Source: CAZNHL01 sp964572965
Lineage (GTDB): Bacteria; Bacteroidota; Bacteroidia; Cytophagales; UBA9547
Direction: 5' to 3'
DNA: 64,000 bases
NCBI GenBank assembly: GCA_964572965.1
Contig: CAZNHL010000002.1
Location: 62,001-126,000 of the forward strand
The notes under the pieces are model-generated. The model ran no database searches. It was not told the DNA's origin and saw only the letters and a list, made by a program, of their open reading frames with translations. Positions within the stretch are counted from its first letter, which is position 1. Each line of letters starts with the position of its first letter. The position numbers and the translations under genes are program-made. Shown piece after piece: positions 52,982 through 61,513 of the stretch.

Positions 52982-53012
52982 TGCCTTAGGTTTGCCTTAT
53001 AAACCTAAGGCA
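52982..53012 (+). promoter_or_regulatory. 12-bp hairpin directly before a small ORF
   Basis: TGCCTTAGGTTT (52982-52993) pairs perfectly with AAACCTAAGGCA (53001-53012) around a 7-base loop, ending two bases before ATG 53015. The AAGG of its right arm lies where a ribosome would bind, so the fold might control translation of the small ORF. No T tract follows, so a terminator is less likely. Confidence 0.5.
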
Positions 53013-53014
53013 CT

Positions 53015-53143
53015 ATGAGAAACATTTTTCTATTACTTTTACTATGTATTATCCTGCTAAGCTCTAAAAACTGCTATTACAAACACTGTGACAAATACTC
53101 TGTAAGTAAAGAGGCTATTTATTGTGATACACTAACAGACTAA
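53015..53143 (+). CDS. Small secreted or membrane peptide, 42 residues
   Basis: A 42-codon ORF, MRNIFLLLLLCIILLSSKNC then YYKHCDKYSVSKEAIYCD, with a strongly hydrophobic N-terminus like a signal peptide (residues 3-15) and four Cys (11, 20, 25, 37). The ORF is short and could be chance. In its favour are the clean signal-like start, the Cys-rich tail and the hairpin 2 bp upstream. It lies in the gap between queD and the permease gene. Confidence 0.45.
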   Translation: MRNIFLLLLLCIILLSSKNCYYKHCDKYSVSKEAIYCDTLTD

Positions 53144-53155
53144 AACAGCTACTTA

Positions 53156-54154
53156 CTAAGCAAACTTGTTTTTATAAAGCAGATAAACGAAAAACGGGAT
53201 TCCCAAAAATGAAGTTATGACCCCTATGGGAATTCCGGCCGGAGGGTAAATAATTCTTGATAAAATATCACAAGCCATCAGGAATGCTCCTCCTATAAAA
53301 ATAGAAACCAGGAGATTGTATTTGCCTGTTCCTCCGCATAAAGCTCTCGTAAAATGCGGCACCATAAGGCCGACAAAACCAATGGGGCCCGATAAGGAAA
53401 CTGTTGAGCCAACAAGTAAAGCGGTTATCAGTAACACTTCCCACCGGAAACGGTTTACTTCAAGCCCTAAAGATGAAGCTCTTTTATCTCCTAAAAGCAT
53501 CAGATCAAGATTACGCGCCATTCTAAAGGAAGCCAGTACAGCAAAAAACACAAGGGCCAGCAACCATTTCACACCGTCCCAGTCTGCACGTTCAAGGTTA
53601 CCCATTGTCCAGGCCAGGATGCTTTTCAGCTTATTATCGTTACTCCCAAGGAAAATCAACAAGCTTAATAAAGCACCGGACAGAGACGATAAGGCCAGAC
53701 CCGCCAACAACAACTTAGTAGTTTGGATGCGCCCTGCGCCATGAGCAATGCTTACTGCCAGTAAAGTGACCAGTAGCGCACCTCCGAAAGCAAATACAGT
53801 AGGAATATAGAAACCTGATAAGCTGACCGGAATAATACCGGCATGAATCAGGTTAGCTCCAAGAGAAGCCCCTGATGATGTACCCAGAATATATGGGTCA
53901 GCCAAAGGGTTATTAAACAGGTTTTGAACCAGGTAACCGGAATAAGCCAGTGTCCCTCCTATCAGCCAGGCAAGCAACAGGCGCGGTAAACGCAGCTCCC
54001 AGATCACAGTATATTCCAACCCCTCTTTTCCATTTGAGAATAAAGCTGTAATGTCCTCAAACGTCGTCTCCACGCTACCTACCTGCAAACCCCAAATAAG
54101 CAGTAATAAGGCAGCTATGACAGCGATTAATATGACGGAGATGCTTCGGTTCAT
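53156..54154 (-). CDS. FecCD/BtuC-type ABC transporter permease
   Basis: 332 residues with about nine or ten membrane helices. The family blocks are intact: LRLPRLLLAWLIGGTLAYSGYLVQNLFNNPLADPYILGTSSGASLGAN, then SGPIGFVGLMVPHFTRALCGGTG and PPAGIPIGVITSFLGIPFFVYLL. It forms the channel for an iron-siderophore or corrinoid import complex. The binding protein lies 70 bp upstream on the same strand. No ATPase gene is next to it in this window, so the ATP-binding subunit must come from elsewhere. Confidence 0.93.
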   Translation of the reverse strand: MNRSISVILIAVIAALLLLIWGLQVGSVETTFEDITALFSNGKEGLEYTVIWELRLPRLLLAWLIGGTLAYSGYLVQNLFNNPLADPYILGTSSGASLGANLIHAGIIPVSLSGFYIPTVFAFGGALLVTLLAVSIAHGAGRIQTTKLLLAGLALSSLSGALLSLLIFLGSNDNKLKSILAWTMGNLERADWDGVKWLLALVFFAVLASFRMARNLDLMLLGDKRASSLGLEVNRFRWEVLLITALLVGSTVSLSGPIGFVGLMVPHFTRALCGGTGKYNLLVSIFIGGAFLMACDILSRIIYPPAGIPIGVITSFLGIPFFVYLLYKNKFA

Positions 54155-54224
54155 TTATTATTTTTGATCGAAAGATTTAAAGATTGGAGAAATCTCTAAC
54201 CCACATTTTAAGCCTTTATAGTTT

Positions 54225-55127
54225 TCAGCGTTTCGCATTCTTCAATACGCGTTTAATCTCCGTTACGGCCTCTGCAATTCTTGGTCCTGGCCTGGAAATC
54301 AAATCGTCATTTACTACAAAAAGCTGCTTTTTTACATAAGCGTTGGTTTTCTTTAATTCCGGATAAAGCTTCCACAGTGTTTCATGCACTACCAGTGAGT
54401 CGGTAGCCAAAATAAAGTCAGGGTTTATCTTTAAAATATACTCTCTTGAAACGGCAGGAAAAGGGCTGTCCAATGTATCTTTAATGGCATTATCTGATCC
54501 GGCCAGTTTTAATAAGTCTGTTGCATAAGAATTTCTCCCATACACATAGAGCGGATCAGAACTAATCAGGATCAACACGTTAGGTTTAGTACTGCTGCTT
54601 TCAGCGCTTACTGCCTCAATTGCATTTTTCAGTTCTTTTTCGGCCAACTCTGCCTGTTTTTCACGATGCAGGATTTGACCCAGCTCATGCAGGCATGCAG
54701 GTACATCAGCCACAAAATCTACCTTTTGAAAATAAACAGGTATCCCAAGTTGCGTCAGCTTATCAGCATCCTGCGTGTTCATCATCCCTGTTTTAGTAAG
54801 AATCAGGTCTGGTTTCAGTTTCAGGATTTTTTCAATATCGGGAGGGTAAGCATTTACAGCCGGCTTATCTAATATCTGTTTAGGATAGTTACAATAAGTG
54901 GTACGGCCAACAATCATACTGTCGTCACAAACAATGGCCAGCAATTCTGTAGATGAAGGTGCAAGTCCCATTATTTTCTTTGGTACCGACTTCAGTACAA
55001 CTTCCCTGCCCAGAGCATCTTTTAATTTTATTTCCTGACCCTGTTCTTGTTTCCGGCTCGCTTTACTGCATGCAAACAGCACAACAACCAATAAAAGGTA
55101 TAATAATCTGGTGTAAAATTGCTTCAT
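54225..55127 (-). CDS. ABC transporter substrate-binding lipoprotein (BtuF/FepB-like)
   Basis: 300 residues from ATG 55127; an upstream in-frame ATG at 55142 is less fitting because the signal begins at KQFYTRLLYLLLVVVLFACS. The lipobox is LFAC. The class III binding-protein fold is clear: VPKKIMGLAPSSTELLAIVCDDSMIVGRTTYCNYP, PPDIEKILKLKPDLILTKTG, and the C-terminal RPGPRIAEAVTEI. It delivers a metal chelate (cobalamin or ferric siderophore) to the FecCD-type permease. The ligand cannot be told from sequence. Confidence 0.92.
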   Translation of the reverse strand: MKQFYTRLLYLLLVVVLFACSKASRKQEQGQEIKLKDALGREVVLKSVPKKIMGLAPSSTELLAIVCDDSMIVGRTTYCNYPKQILDKPAVNAYPPDIEKILKLKPDLILTKTGMMNTQDADKLTQLGIPVYFQKVDFVADVPACLHELGQILHREKQAELAEKELKNAIEAVSAESSSTKPNVLILISSDPLYVYGRNSYATDLLKLAGSDNAIKDTLDSPFPAVSREYILKINPDFILATDSLVVHETLWKLYPELKKTNAYVKKQLFVVNDDLISRPGPRIAEAVTEIKRVLKNAKR

Positions 55128-55232
55128 CCTGCAATTTAGCATTGTAAAGGATACAAACCAGTAAATTACACTAAAGGGGTTCTATAAAACCGTTCTTTTT
55201 ACTATTTTTACAATAGCTAAAAAACGTAAAAT

Positions 55233-56198
55233 ATGTTCGTAGTAACTGGTGCTGCCGGCTTTATCGGAAGCTGTTTAATAAGTCGTTTAAATCAGGACAA
55301 TTTCAATTTTATTATTGCTGTTGACGATTTTTCAAATCCTGAAAAAAACAAAAACCTTGAGGGTAAAAAAATACAGGAGAAGGTAGACAGAAAAGACTTC
55401 TTTCATTGGCTTGAAAAAAACTACAAGCAGGTTGAATTTATATTTCACATCGGTGCCCGCACAGACACTACTGAATTCAACTGGGATATTTTCCAGGAAT
55501 TGAACGTAGATTATTCTCAGAAAATATGGAAAGCCTGTATTGATTATCAGATTCCATTGGTTTATGCTTCTTCTGCTGCTACTTATGGTTTAGGAGAACT
55601 GGGATATGACGATAATGAAGCAGACATCCCTAAATTGAAACCACTAAATCCTTACGGAGACAGTAAGCAGGTATTTGATGTTTGGGCTTTAGAACAAAAA
55701 GAAAAACCATTCTTCTGGGCCGGCTTGAAATTCTTCAACGTTTACGGACCAAATGAATACCATAAAGGACGTATGGCTTCTGTAATCATGCATGCCTTTA
55801 ACCAAATCGGAGCTACCGGCGGAATGAAACTTTTCCGTTCACACAACCCTAACTTTAAGGATGGAGAACAGATGCGTGATTTCGTTTATGTGAAGGATGT
55901 GGTAGAGGTAATTGTATTCCTTATGAACCACCGCAAAAATTCAGGCATTTATAACCTGGGCAGCGGCAAAGCCCGTCCTTTCCTGGACTTGGTAAAAAGT
56001 ACTTTCAAGGCTGTTAACAAACCTGAAAATATTTCATTCATTGATACCCCTGCCGATATACGTGACAAGTACCAGTATTTCACTGAAGCAAACATGAACA
56101 AACTTAAGTCTATCGGATATTCCAGACCATTTACTTCGCTTGAAGAAGGGGTAACTGATTACGTGAAAAACTATCTGATTGAGAAGAAGTATTATTAG
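55233..56198 (+). CDS. hldD: ADP-L-glycero-D-manno-heptose 6-epimerase
   Basis: 321 residues, an extended SDR. The NADP motif is TGAAGFIGSCLISRL. The family-specific stretch FHIGARTDTTEFNWDIFQELNVDY and the catalytic Ser plus NPYGDSKQVFD (Tyr-x3-Lys form: YGDSK) are present, then FKDGEQMRDFVYVKD and TEANMNKLKSIGYSRPFTSLEEGV. It makes ADP-L-glycero-D-manno-heptose for LPS core. It is divergent from the binding-protein gene, with a 105-bp gap, and stands alone. Confidence 0.94.
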   Translation: MFVVTGAAGFIGSCLISRLNQDNFNFIIAVDDFSNPEKNKNLEGKKIQEKVDRKDFFHWLEKNYKQVEFIFHIGARTDTTEFNWDIFQELNVDYSQKIWKACIDYQIPLVYASSAATYGLGELGYDDNEADIPKLKPLNPYGDSKQVFDVWALEQKEKPFFWAGLKFFNVYGPNEYHKGRMASVIMHAFNQIGATGGMKLFRSHNPNFKDGEQMRDFVYVKDVVEVIVFLMNHRKNSGIYNLGSGKARPFLDLVKSTFKAVNKPENISFIDTPADIRDKYQYFTEANMNKLKSIGYSRPFTSLEEGVTDYVKNYLIEKKYY

Positions 56199-56233
56199 TG
56201 ATTGAAAGATTACAAAATTTAAAAGATTTTAAG

Positions 56234-56275
56234 ATTAAACAAGAAAGGAGCGTGATAGCTCCTTTCTTGTTTAAT
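56234..56275. terminator. Bidirectional terminator after hldD
   Basis: An 18-bp perfect stem (56234-56251 with 56258-56275) has a 6-base loop and serves both convergent genes. It is nested between a second pair of inverted words (GATTACAAAAT at 56208-56218 and ATTTTGTAATC at 56290-56300). Confidence 0.92.
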
Positions 56276-56326
56276 TGAAATTCCAATCAATTTTGTAATC
56301 TTATAATTTTTCAATATTCAAATCTC

Positions 56327-57085
56327 CTAATACATCGCCTGTTGCATAGGTTGTTGCCTTATGGGATAAATGTGTTCTTCCTTCATCAGCACATTCATAA
56401 AAATCCAGCCTACTGAAATTGAAAACACGGATGATTGTGACGGATAGTTTAATGCTATTTTATTAGGGTCATTCACAAACTCATAGTTACTTTGCTCTTT
56501 TACAAAGTTATTAGGATACCAGGTAAACTTGATAAAGCTATATGAGCCTACAAGCTCTATAAAAAATGCAGGGTTGAACAATTCAACTTTATCTGAAAAC
56601 CACTCCGAATTTCTGGATTTTGTTCCGTTTTGAAATACTTTCTCTTTGTAATTAAAGAACATATTCAACTCTCCTCCGGCTGCCAGATAGCGGTGCTTAC
56701 CCATATTCCCAAGCTTAATGGCCAATGGCATATAAAGAGAATAAACACGTTGTTTTACTTTGATTTCGGAGCCATCACTCAGTGTTGGCCGTGCTATAAA
56801 ACCGATATTTTTAATCCCCAGACCGGTATAAATCCCAACAGGCCTGGCAATATTGAAATGTAATTGTTCTGAACCATTAAAAAAGGGGGCAAAACGTACA
56901 ATATCCCTTATTCCTTCGTCATTTTGGGTTGTATTCGAAAAGGAGAAATTTATTTCCGGAGCAAAAGTATACTCAAAGAACTTATAATCTCTGGGTCTCG
57001 GTTTTTGCGAAGATTCTCCGGATGTTTGTCCAAATGTACTATAGGCTAATAAGATGAAACAGAGAGATGAAAAAAGCTTATTCAT
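56327..57085 (-). CDS. Secreted beta-barrel-like protein of unknown function
   Basis: 252 residues with a signal peptide (NKLFSSLCFILLAYSTFGQ). The mature part has many short amphipathic strands with aromatic ends (NFSFSNTT, GIYTGLGIKNIGFIARP, RVYSLYMPLAIKLG, RYLAAGGELNMFFNYKE, FSISVGWIF), as in outer-membrane barrels of the PorT or OmpW type. It ends with a Gln/Pro-rich tail. I cannot assign a family. It lies next to the carotenoid cluster but points in the same direction as it. Confidence 0.7.
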   Translation of the reverse strand: MNKLFSSLCFILLAYSTFGQTSGESSQKPRPRDYKFFEYTFAPEINFSFSNTTQNDEGIRDIVRFAPFFNGSEQLHFNIARPVGIYTGLGIKNIGFIARPTLSDGSEIKVKQRVYSLYMPLAIKLGNMGKHRYLAAGGELNMFFNYKEKVFQNGTKSRNSEWFSDKVELFNPAFFIELVGSYSFIKFTWYPNNFVKEQSNYEFVNDPNKIALNYPSQSSVFSISVGWIFMNVLMKEEHIYPIRQQPMQQAMY

Positions 57086-57231
57086 AACCTTATTGCTTTA
57101 GTTAAAAATGACTATTCATAAAAATTATTTCCATCGGAAAGAGCTTTGACCTTATCCAACGAATTGGGAATGACAGAGCTTATCTAAGTCGCAAAGCGCC
57201 ATTCACACACGTGCTCTGGCTTCTCCTATAA

Positions 57232-57936
57232 TTAAACTCTGTCTGGCTTATTTTGTTTTTGAAAAGTCTCATACAGGATCACAATACCCAGTATAAGCAA
57301 AACTGTATAGGCAATTTCTTCAACAGGAATTGTAAACAATCTTGGCCCCAGTATTTCCGCATTGTTATACCAGACAATCGGCTCTTCAGTAAAACTGCCA
57401 GTCAGCATAGAATCAACCACCAAAAAAGGTACCTGAATAATAAAAAAGGCTACCCAGAAATATCCCATATAAGACGCCTTTCTATTGAGTGTAAGCTGGT
57501 AGAGTAAAATAGCAGAAGTTAAAACAAAGACCACCAGAGGATAAAGTTTATCCAAGTTGAGAATACCTAAAATAACACAAATAGCTAAAGCCAATATAGT
57601 AAAGAAAGTAGCTATCGGAACAGGCAACTGAACTTTGTAGTGCTGTAATGTAGCATAAATAAACATGGAGGCATAAGGAATGCTCAGAAAGAAAAGCAAT
57701 TCTTCAAGAGGCAAGCCTAAAATAAAATAACCTGTTATATAACGTTCAGAGAAGCCCCATACTCCTATGCTTACAAAATATAAATCCCAGATAATAAGTA
57801 ATACTGCCACAACCAGAATAGCAGGCCATACAAACTTCCACTTTGATACAAAGTGCATATTGGGCTCAAAGCTCCATGCAATAGGAAATGCTACCGTAAA
57901 AATATTGATTAACAGGTATAAGTAGTGAGTCTCCAT
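57232..57936 (-). CDS. crtYcd: Lycopene cyclase, CrtYcd type (two fused CrtY domains)
   Basis: 234 residues with about seven membrane helices and two repeats of the carotenoid cyclase domain. Repeat 1: FVSKWKFVWPAILVVAVLLI, FVSIGVWGFSERYITG and LPLEELLFFLSIPYASMF. Repeat 2: LNRKASYMGYFWVAFFIIQVP, then AEILGPRLFTIPVEEIAYT. Heterodimeric bacterial CrtYc/CrtYd cyclases have one domain each; here both are fused in one chain, as in other Bacteroidota. It forms beta-rings on lycopene ends. It is the last gene of the carotenoid operon. Confidence 0.9.
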   Translation of the reverse strand: METHYLYLLINIFTVAFPIAWSFEPNMHFVSKWKFVWPAILVVAVLLIIWDLYFVSIGVWGFSERYITGYFILGLPLEELLFFLSIPYASMFIYATLQHYKVQLPVPIATFFTILALAICVILGILNLDKLYPLVVFVLTSAILLYQLTLNRKASYMGYFWVAFFIIQVPFLVVDSMLTGSFTEEPIVWYNNAEILGPRLFTIPVEEIAYTVLLILGIVILYETFQKQNKPDRV

Positions 57937-57951
57937 TTTGTTTGCTTTAAA

Positions 57952-58482
57952 CTAAGAAAACAGTTTTTCTTCAGTTACTCTTTCAATACATATTTTCGCC
58001 CAGAAAGTATATTTTTCGGGCTCTCTTGAAACGTCCTTTACAAGATCGTCCCATTTCATCCAGGCCCAATCTCTTGCTTCTTCCTGATTTAGCACAGGTG
58101 CATCATTGTATGCGCCGAAAAACACATGATCGAATTCATATTCTGTAAGTTCATTACTGAACTTCGTCTTATATATAAAATCGAATTTCTTGGTCAATGT
58201 ACAACGAAAGCCCATTTCTTCAAATAACCGGCGTTCAGCTGCAGCTCTTGTATCTTCGCCCGGCCTTGGATGACCGCNNNNNNNNNNACCGCAACAGGTA
58301 TTAGTCCACAAGCCCCCGGAATGATACTTGGTTAACTGACGCTGTTGCAGCATCACTTCCCCTTCTTCATTAAATACAAAAATAGAAAAAGCCCTATGTA
58401 ACAAAGCTTGTTCATGGGCTTTTATTTTTTCCATCCTTCCGATGGCATTATCTTGTTCGTCTACTAAAACTACCTCTTCCAA
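57952..58482 (-). CDS. idi: Isopentenyl-diphosphate delta-isomerase (type I), crossed by an assembly gap
   Basis: A Nudix protein of about 172 residues, read from TTG 58482, with the CrtYcd gene 15 bp downstream; there is no ATG near the 5' end. Motifs: WTNTCCGHPRPGED (catalytic Cys), RRLFEEMGF (Nudix-type Glu pair) and YEFDHVFFG. It interconverts IPP and DMAPP for the carotenoid pathway. Ten N at 58278-58287 interrupt it. The bases on each side repeat (ACCGC), and dropping the N with one copy restores CCGHPRPGED exactly. Confidence 0.93.
   Translation of the reverse strand: MEEVVLVDEQDNAIGRMEKIKAHEQALLHRAFSIFVFNEEGEVMLQQRQLTKYHSGGLWTNTCCGXXXXGHPRPGEDTRAAAERRLFEEMGFRCTLTKKFDFIYKTKFSNELTEYEFDHVFFGAYNDAPVLNQEEARDWAWMKWDDLVKDVSREPEKYTFWAKICIERVTEEKLFS
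58278..58287. other. Assembly gap (10 N) inside idi, probably artificial
   Basis: ACCGC is found on both sides (58273-58277 and 58288-58292). Overlapping these five bases removes all N and gives the idi consensus without missing or extra residues, so the two contigs overlap and no sequence is truly absent. Confidence 0.9.
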
Positions 58483-58495
58483 CCTGTACTTTTTA

Positions 58496-59017
58496 TTACA
58501 AAAATTTCAATGCATAAGCCTTTTCTGCCGCAGTACAACACTTAGCATCTTTCAAAAAACCAGCGATAGATCTTCGCAACTGAACATCACTTGATGATGT
58601 ACCCAGATTTGGTAAACTTTTGATAAGAAAATCTTTATCTTTTTTTACATCTCCTGCATAACCAAGAAAATCCGGTAAGTGAGCCTGTATTGACAATCTG
58701 ATAAAGCGCAATTCCGGTTCGTTTGGATATTGTTTAATCACTCCTTCCAAACCGGCTTTACCTTCATTGAAATGTTTATACTTTGTATAAGGGTTATAAA
58801 CATGCTTTGCTAACAGAAAACCATAAGAAGCAACATAACCTTTTACAACCGGACTTTCCGATTTCGAAAGCTCAGGTAACTGCGCCCCTAACTCATCTGC
58901 TTTATCGCTACTTTCTACTGCTTTATAAAAATCAACCCTTAACTTTTCAAGGTCCACCTGTCCAAACGCCACCAACGACATCAGCACCAAAGCGAACGCC
59001 ATTACACTTTTTTTCAT
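58496..59017 (-). CDS. Secreted protein of unknown function in the carotenoid operon
   Basis: 173 residues with a signal peptide (KKSVMAFALVLMSLVAFGQ), then a mostly helical mature part (EKLRVDFYKAVESSDKADELGAQ, KAGLEGVIKQYPNEPELRFIRLSIQAHLPDFLGYAGD, FLKDAKCCTAAEKAYALKFL). No catalytic motif is seen. It overlaps the crtB stop by one base (59017) and ends 13 bp before idi, so it belongs to the pigment operon. It may take part in localising or handling the pigment; that is inference. Confidence 0.8.
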   Translation of the reverse strand: MKKSVMAFALVLMSLVAFGQVDLEKLRVDFYKAVESSDKADELGAQLPELSKSESPVVKGYVASYGFLLAKHVYNPYTKYKHFNEGKAGLEGVIKQYPNEPELRFIRLSIQAHLPDFLGYAGDVKKDKDFLIKSLPNLGTSSSDVQLRRSIAGFLKDAKCCTAAEKAYALKFL

Positions 59018-59853
59018 TACAAAAGATTTAATGAGTGTTTACAATACAAACGCCCCAGGATCATTAGTTTTTGAAAATCAGGAATCCTGATTCTTGTTTG
59101 CATAATACTATGTGACGGTGTTTTTTGAATCTTATGAAATAACGACAAATAGTACTTATAAGCTACATACACACCCAAGCGGGAACCTCCCGGCAATTGT
59201 ATGATACCTTCATAAGCATGGTCAAAATCTTTCTGAATATCTTCTTCTATCAGTTTTTTAGTTTCTTCATCAAATTGTCTCAATTGAATCTCAGGGAAAT
59301 AGGTTCTTCCCAGATTCATACTATCATGACGCAAATCTCTCAGGAAGTTCACTTTTTGAAAGGCAGCACCAAGGCTAATGGCATTATCTCTTAAATGCAG
59401 GTATTTTTCATCACTCCCCTCTACAAAAACTTTTAAGCACATCAGGCCAACTACCTCGGCAGAACCGTAGATATATTCCTTGTAAGAGCTTAAATCGTGT
59501 TTGCTCTGGTCAAGATCCATTTCCATACTATGCAGGAAAGAGGTAATCAGATCATGAGGAACCTGATATTTATTTACTGTATACTGAAAACTATTCAATA
59601 TTGGGTTGAGGCTGATTCCCTCTCTTATTGCATTCCAGGTATCGTCTACAAATCTCTTTAATAAGACTGCTTTATCATAGTTATGGAAAGAATCTACAAT
59701 TTCATCGGCATAACGCACAAAGCCATAAATAGCATAAATATCATTCCTGAACTTCTTATCCAGCAGGCCAATGCCTAGTGAAAAAGACGTACTGTATGCT
59801 TTTGTTACCAATTTACTACACTGAATAGACGTAGTATCAAATAGTTGTTTCAT
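59017..59853 (-). CDS. crtB: Phytoene synthase
   Basis: 278 residues. The first Asp-rich motif is YADEIVDSFH and the second is KVNFLRDLRHDSMNLGRTYF, the class I prenyl condensation signature. Family blocks SFSLGIGLLDKKFRNDIYAIYGFVRYAD and YIYGSAEVVGLMCL also match. It joins two geranylgeranyl diphosphates to phytoene. Its start (ATG 59853) lies about 185 bp from crtI, a gap in which I found no clear promoter. Confidence 0.95.
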   Translation of the reverse strand: MKQLFDTTSIQCSKLVTKAYSTSFSLGIGLLDKKFRNDIYAIYGFVRYADEIVDSFHNYDKAVLLKRFVDDTWNAIREGISLNPILNSFQYTVNKYQVPHDLITSFLHSMEMDLDQSKHDLSSYKEYIYGSAEVVGLMCLKVFVEGSDEKYLHLRDNAISLGAAFQKVNFLRDLRHDSMNLGRTYFPEIQLRQFDEETKKLIEEDIQKDFDHAYEGIIQLPGGSRLGVYVAYKYYLSLFHKIQKTPSHSIMQTRIRIPDFQKLMILGRLYCKHSLNLL

Positions 59854-60037
59854 AAAGGAAAATCAAACTCTATAAATAACTGATTGCTTTTAAAAATGTT
59901 TTTCTAATCTCAAAACCAGTTGAAAAACATTGGCTTACTCAGTTAAATAAACCATTTCATAGCCATTTATTTTGCTAAAATACGAATAATATCATGTAGA
60001 ATATATCATTAGTACTAAAATCAATTATTTCAACGAT

Positions 60038-61513
60038 TTATTGTCTAAATAATTGCGCTACTTCATTTGAGGCAAGCTGACCGGAAATAAGCGCCGGAGG
60101 CACACCTGGCCCGGGCACTGTTAACTGGCCTGTATAAATCAGGTTCTTTACTTTTTTATTAACAATACCCGGCTTTAATGGACCTGTCTGCAGCAACGTG
60201 TTCGCCAGTCCATAAGCATTTCCTTTCAATGCATGATAATCCGACACAAAATCCCTCATGGCGAAGCTGCGCTTATAAACGATGTTATCTTTAAAATCTA
60301 TTCCGGCTATCTTTTTCAGACGCTCTAACAACAGGTTGAAGTACTTCTCCCTGATTTCATCAGTATCTTCTAAGCCGGGAGCAATAGGGATTAACATAAA
60401 CAGGTTTTCATAGCCTTCCGGTGCTATGGTATGATCTGTTTTTGACGGAGCACTCAGATAAAACAATGGTTTTTCAGGCCATGCAGGATGCTCATAAATT
60501 TCTGTAGCATGACGGCCAAAATCTTCGTCAAAAAACAAATTATGATGTTGGAGGTTTTCAACACGTTTATTTACTCCTATATAATATAACAGGCATGAAG
60601 GAGCCATTTTACGGCTATTCCAGTAATCATCACTGTACATTCTGTATTCCGCATCAACCAGTTTTGTATCAACATGGTGATAGTCCGCTCCGGCTACCAC
60701 TGCATCACACGCAATTTCATTGCCATTTGCAGTAACAGACTTTACTTCCCCATTCTGAATATTGATAGATTTCACCTCTGCATCTACTTCAAGTTTTACC
60801 CCTAATGACTTAGCAAGTGCAATCATCCCTTCAATAATTTTATACATACCACCATACGGATACCAGGTACCAAGGCACATATCTGCATAGTTCATCATAC
60901 TGTACAGTGCAGGTGTTTTCTGAGGTCTTTCACCCAAAAACAATCCGGGAAACTCCAGCAAGCTTAACAAACGGGGGTCTTTAAAGTATTTTCTCAGATA
61001 AGAATGCATTGACTTAAAAAGATGAAGTCTGAACAGCGCGCCCATTACTTCCCTGTCAACATATTCAAAAATACTCTTACCGGGTTTATAGACCATACGG
61101 CCTACTCCTACTTCATATTTATATTCTGCCTCTTTTAAAAACTGTTTTAACTGAGCAGCACTTCCTTTTTCTATACTTTCAAACAAGGCGTACAGTTCAT
61201 CCATAGAAGACGGAATATCCCACACATCTTCTTTTGAATAAAAAACCCTGTACGAAGGACTTAATCTTTTCAAATCGTAATAATCCGAAGGTTTCTTCCC
61301 AAAATCGGCAAAGAACTTCTCAAAGACATCAGGCATCCAATACCAGCTTGGCCCCATGTCAAACATAAAACCATCGGTTTCGAACTTACGTGCACGTCCT
61401 CCGGCAACAGTATTTTTTTCAAGAATAGTAACATCAAAACCTTGTTTTGCCAGATAGCAGGCTGACGACAGACCTGCAAAACCAGACCCGATAACAATGA
61501 CTTTTTTAGGCAT
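60038..61513 (-). CDS. crtI: Phytoene desaturase
   Basis: 491 residues. The FAD motif is VIVIGSGFAGLSSACYLA, then TILEKNTVAGGRARKFETDGFMFDMGPSWYWMP. The C-terminal CrtI block is KNLIYTGQLTVPGPGVPPALISGQL. It turns phytoene into lycopene in four steps. It overlaps cruF by 8 bp on the same strand, fixing its place in the operon. A second CrtI-family gene (the C-terminal piece at the window end) probably acts later in the pathway. Confidence 0.95.
   Translation of the reverse strand: MPKKVIVIGSGFAGLSSACYLAKQGFDVTILEKNTVAGGRARKFETDGFMFDMGPSWYWMPDVFEKFFADFGKKPSDYYDLKRLSPSYRVFYSKEDVWDIPSSMDELYALFESIEKGSAAQLKQFLKEAEYKYEVGVGRMVYKPGKSIFEYVDREVMGALFRLHLFKSMHSYLRKYFKDPRLLSLLEFPGLFLGERPQKTPALYSMMNYADMCLGTWYPYGGMYKIIEGMIALAKSLGVKLEVDAEVKSINIQNGEVKSVTANGNEIACDAVVAGADYHHVDTKLVDAEYRMYSDDYWNSRKMAPSCLLYYIGVNKRVENLQHHNLFFDEDFGRHATEIYEHPAWPEKPLFYLSAPSKTDHTIAPEGYENLFMLIPIAPGLEDTDEIREKYFNLLLERLKKIAGIDFKDNIVYKRSFAMRDFVSDYHALKGNAYGLANTLLQTGPLKPGIVNKKVKNLIYTGQLTVPGPGVPPALISGQLASNEVAQLFRQ

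Noticed and set aside
52982..53012. The hairpin before the small ORF as a transcription terminator for queD or the permease
   Set aside because: It has no T tract on either strand in a suitable place, and neither neighbouring gene ends here.
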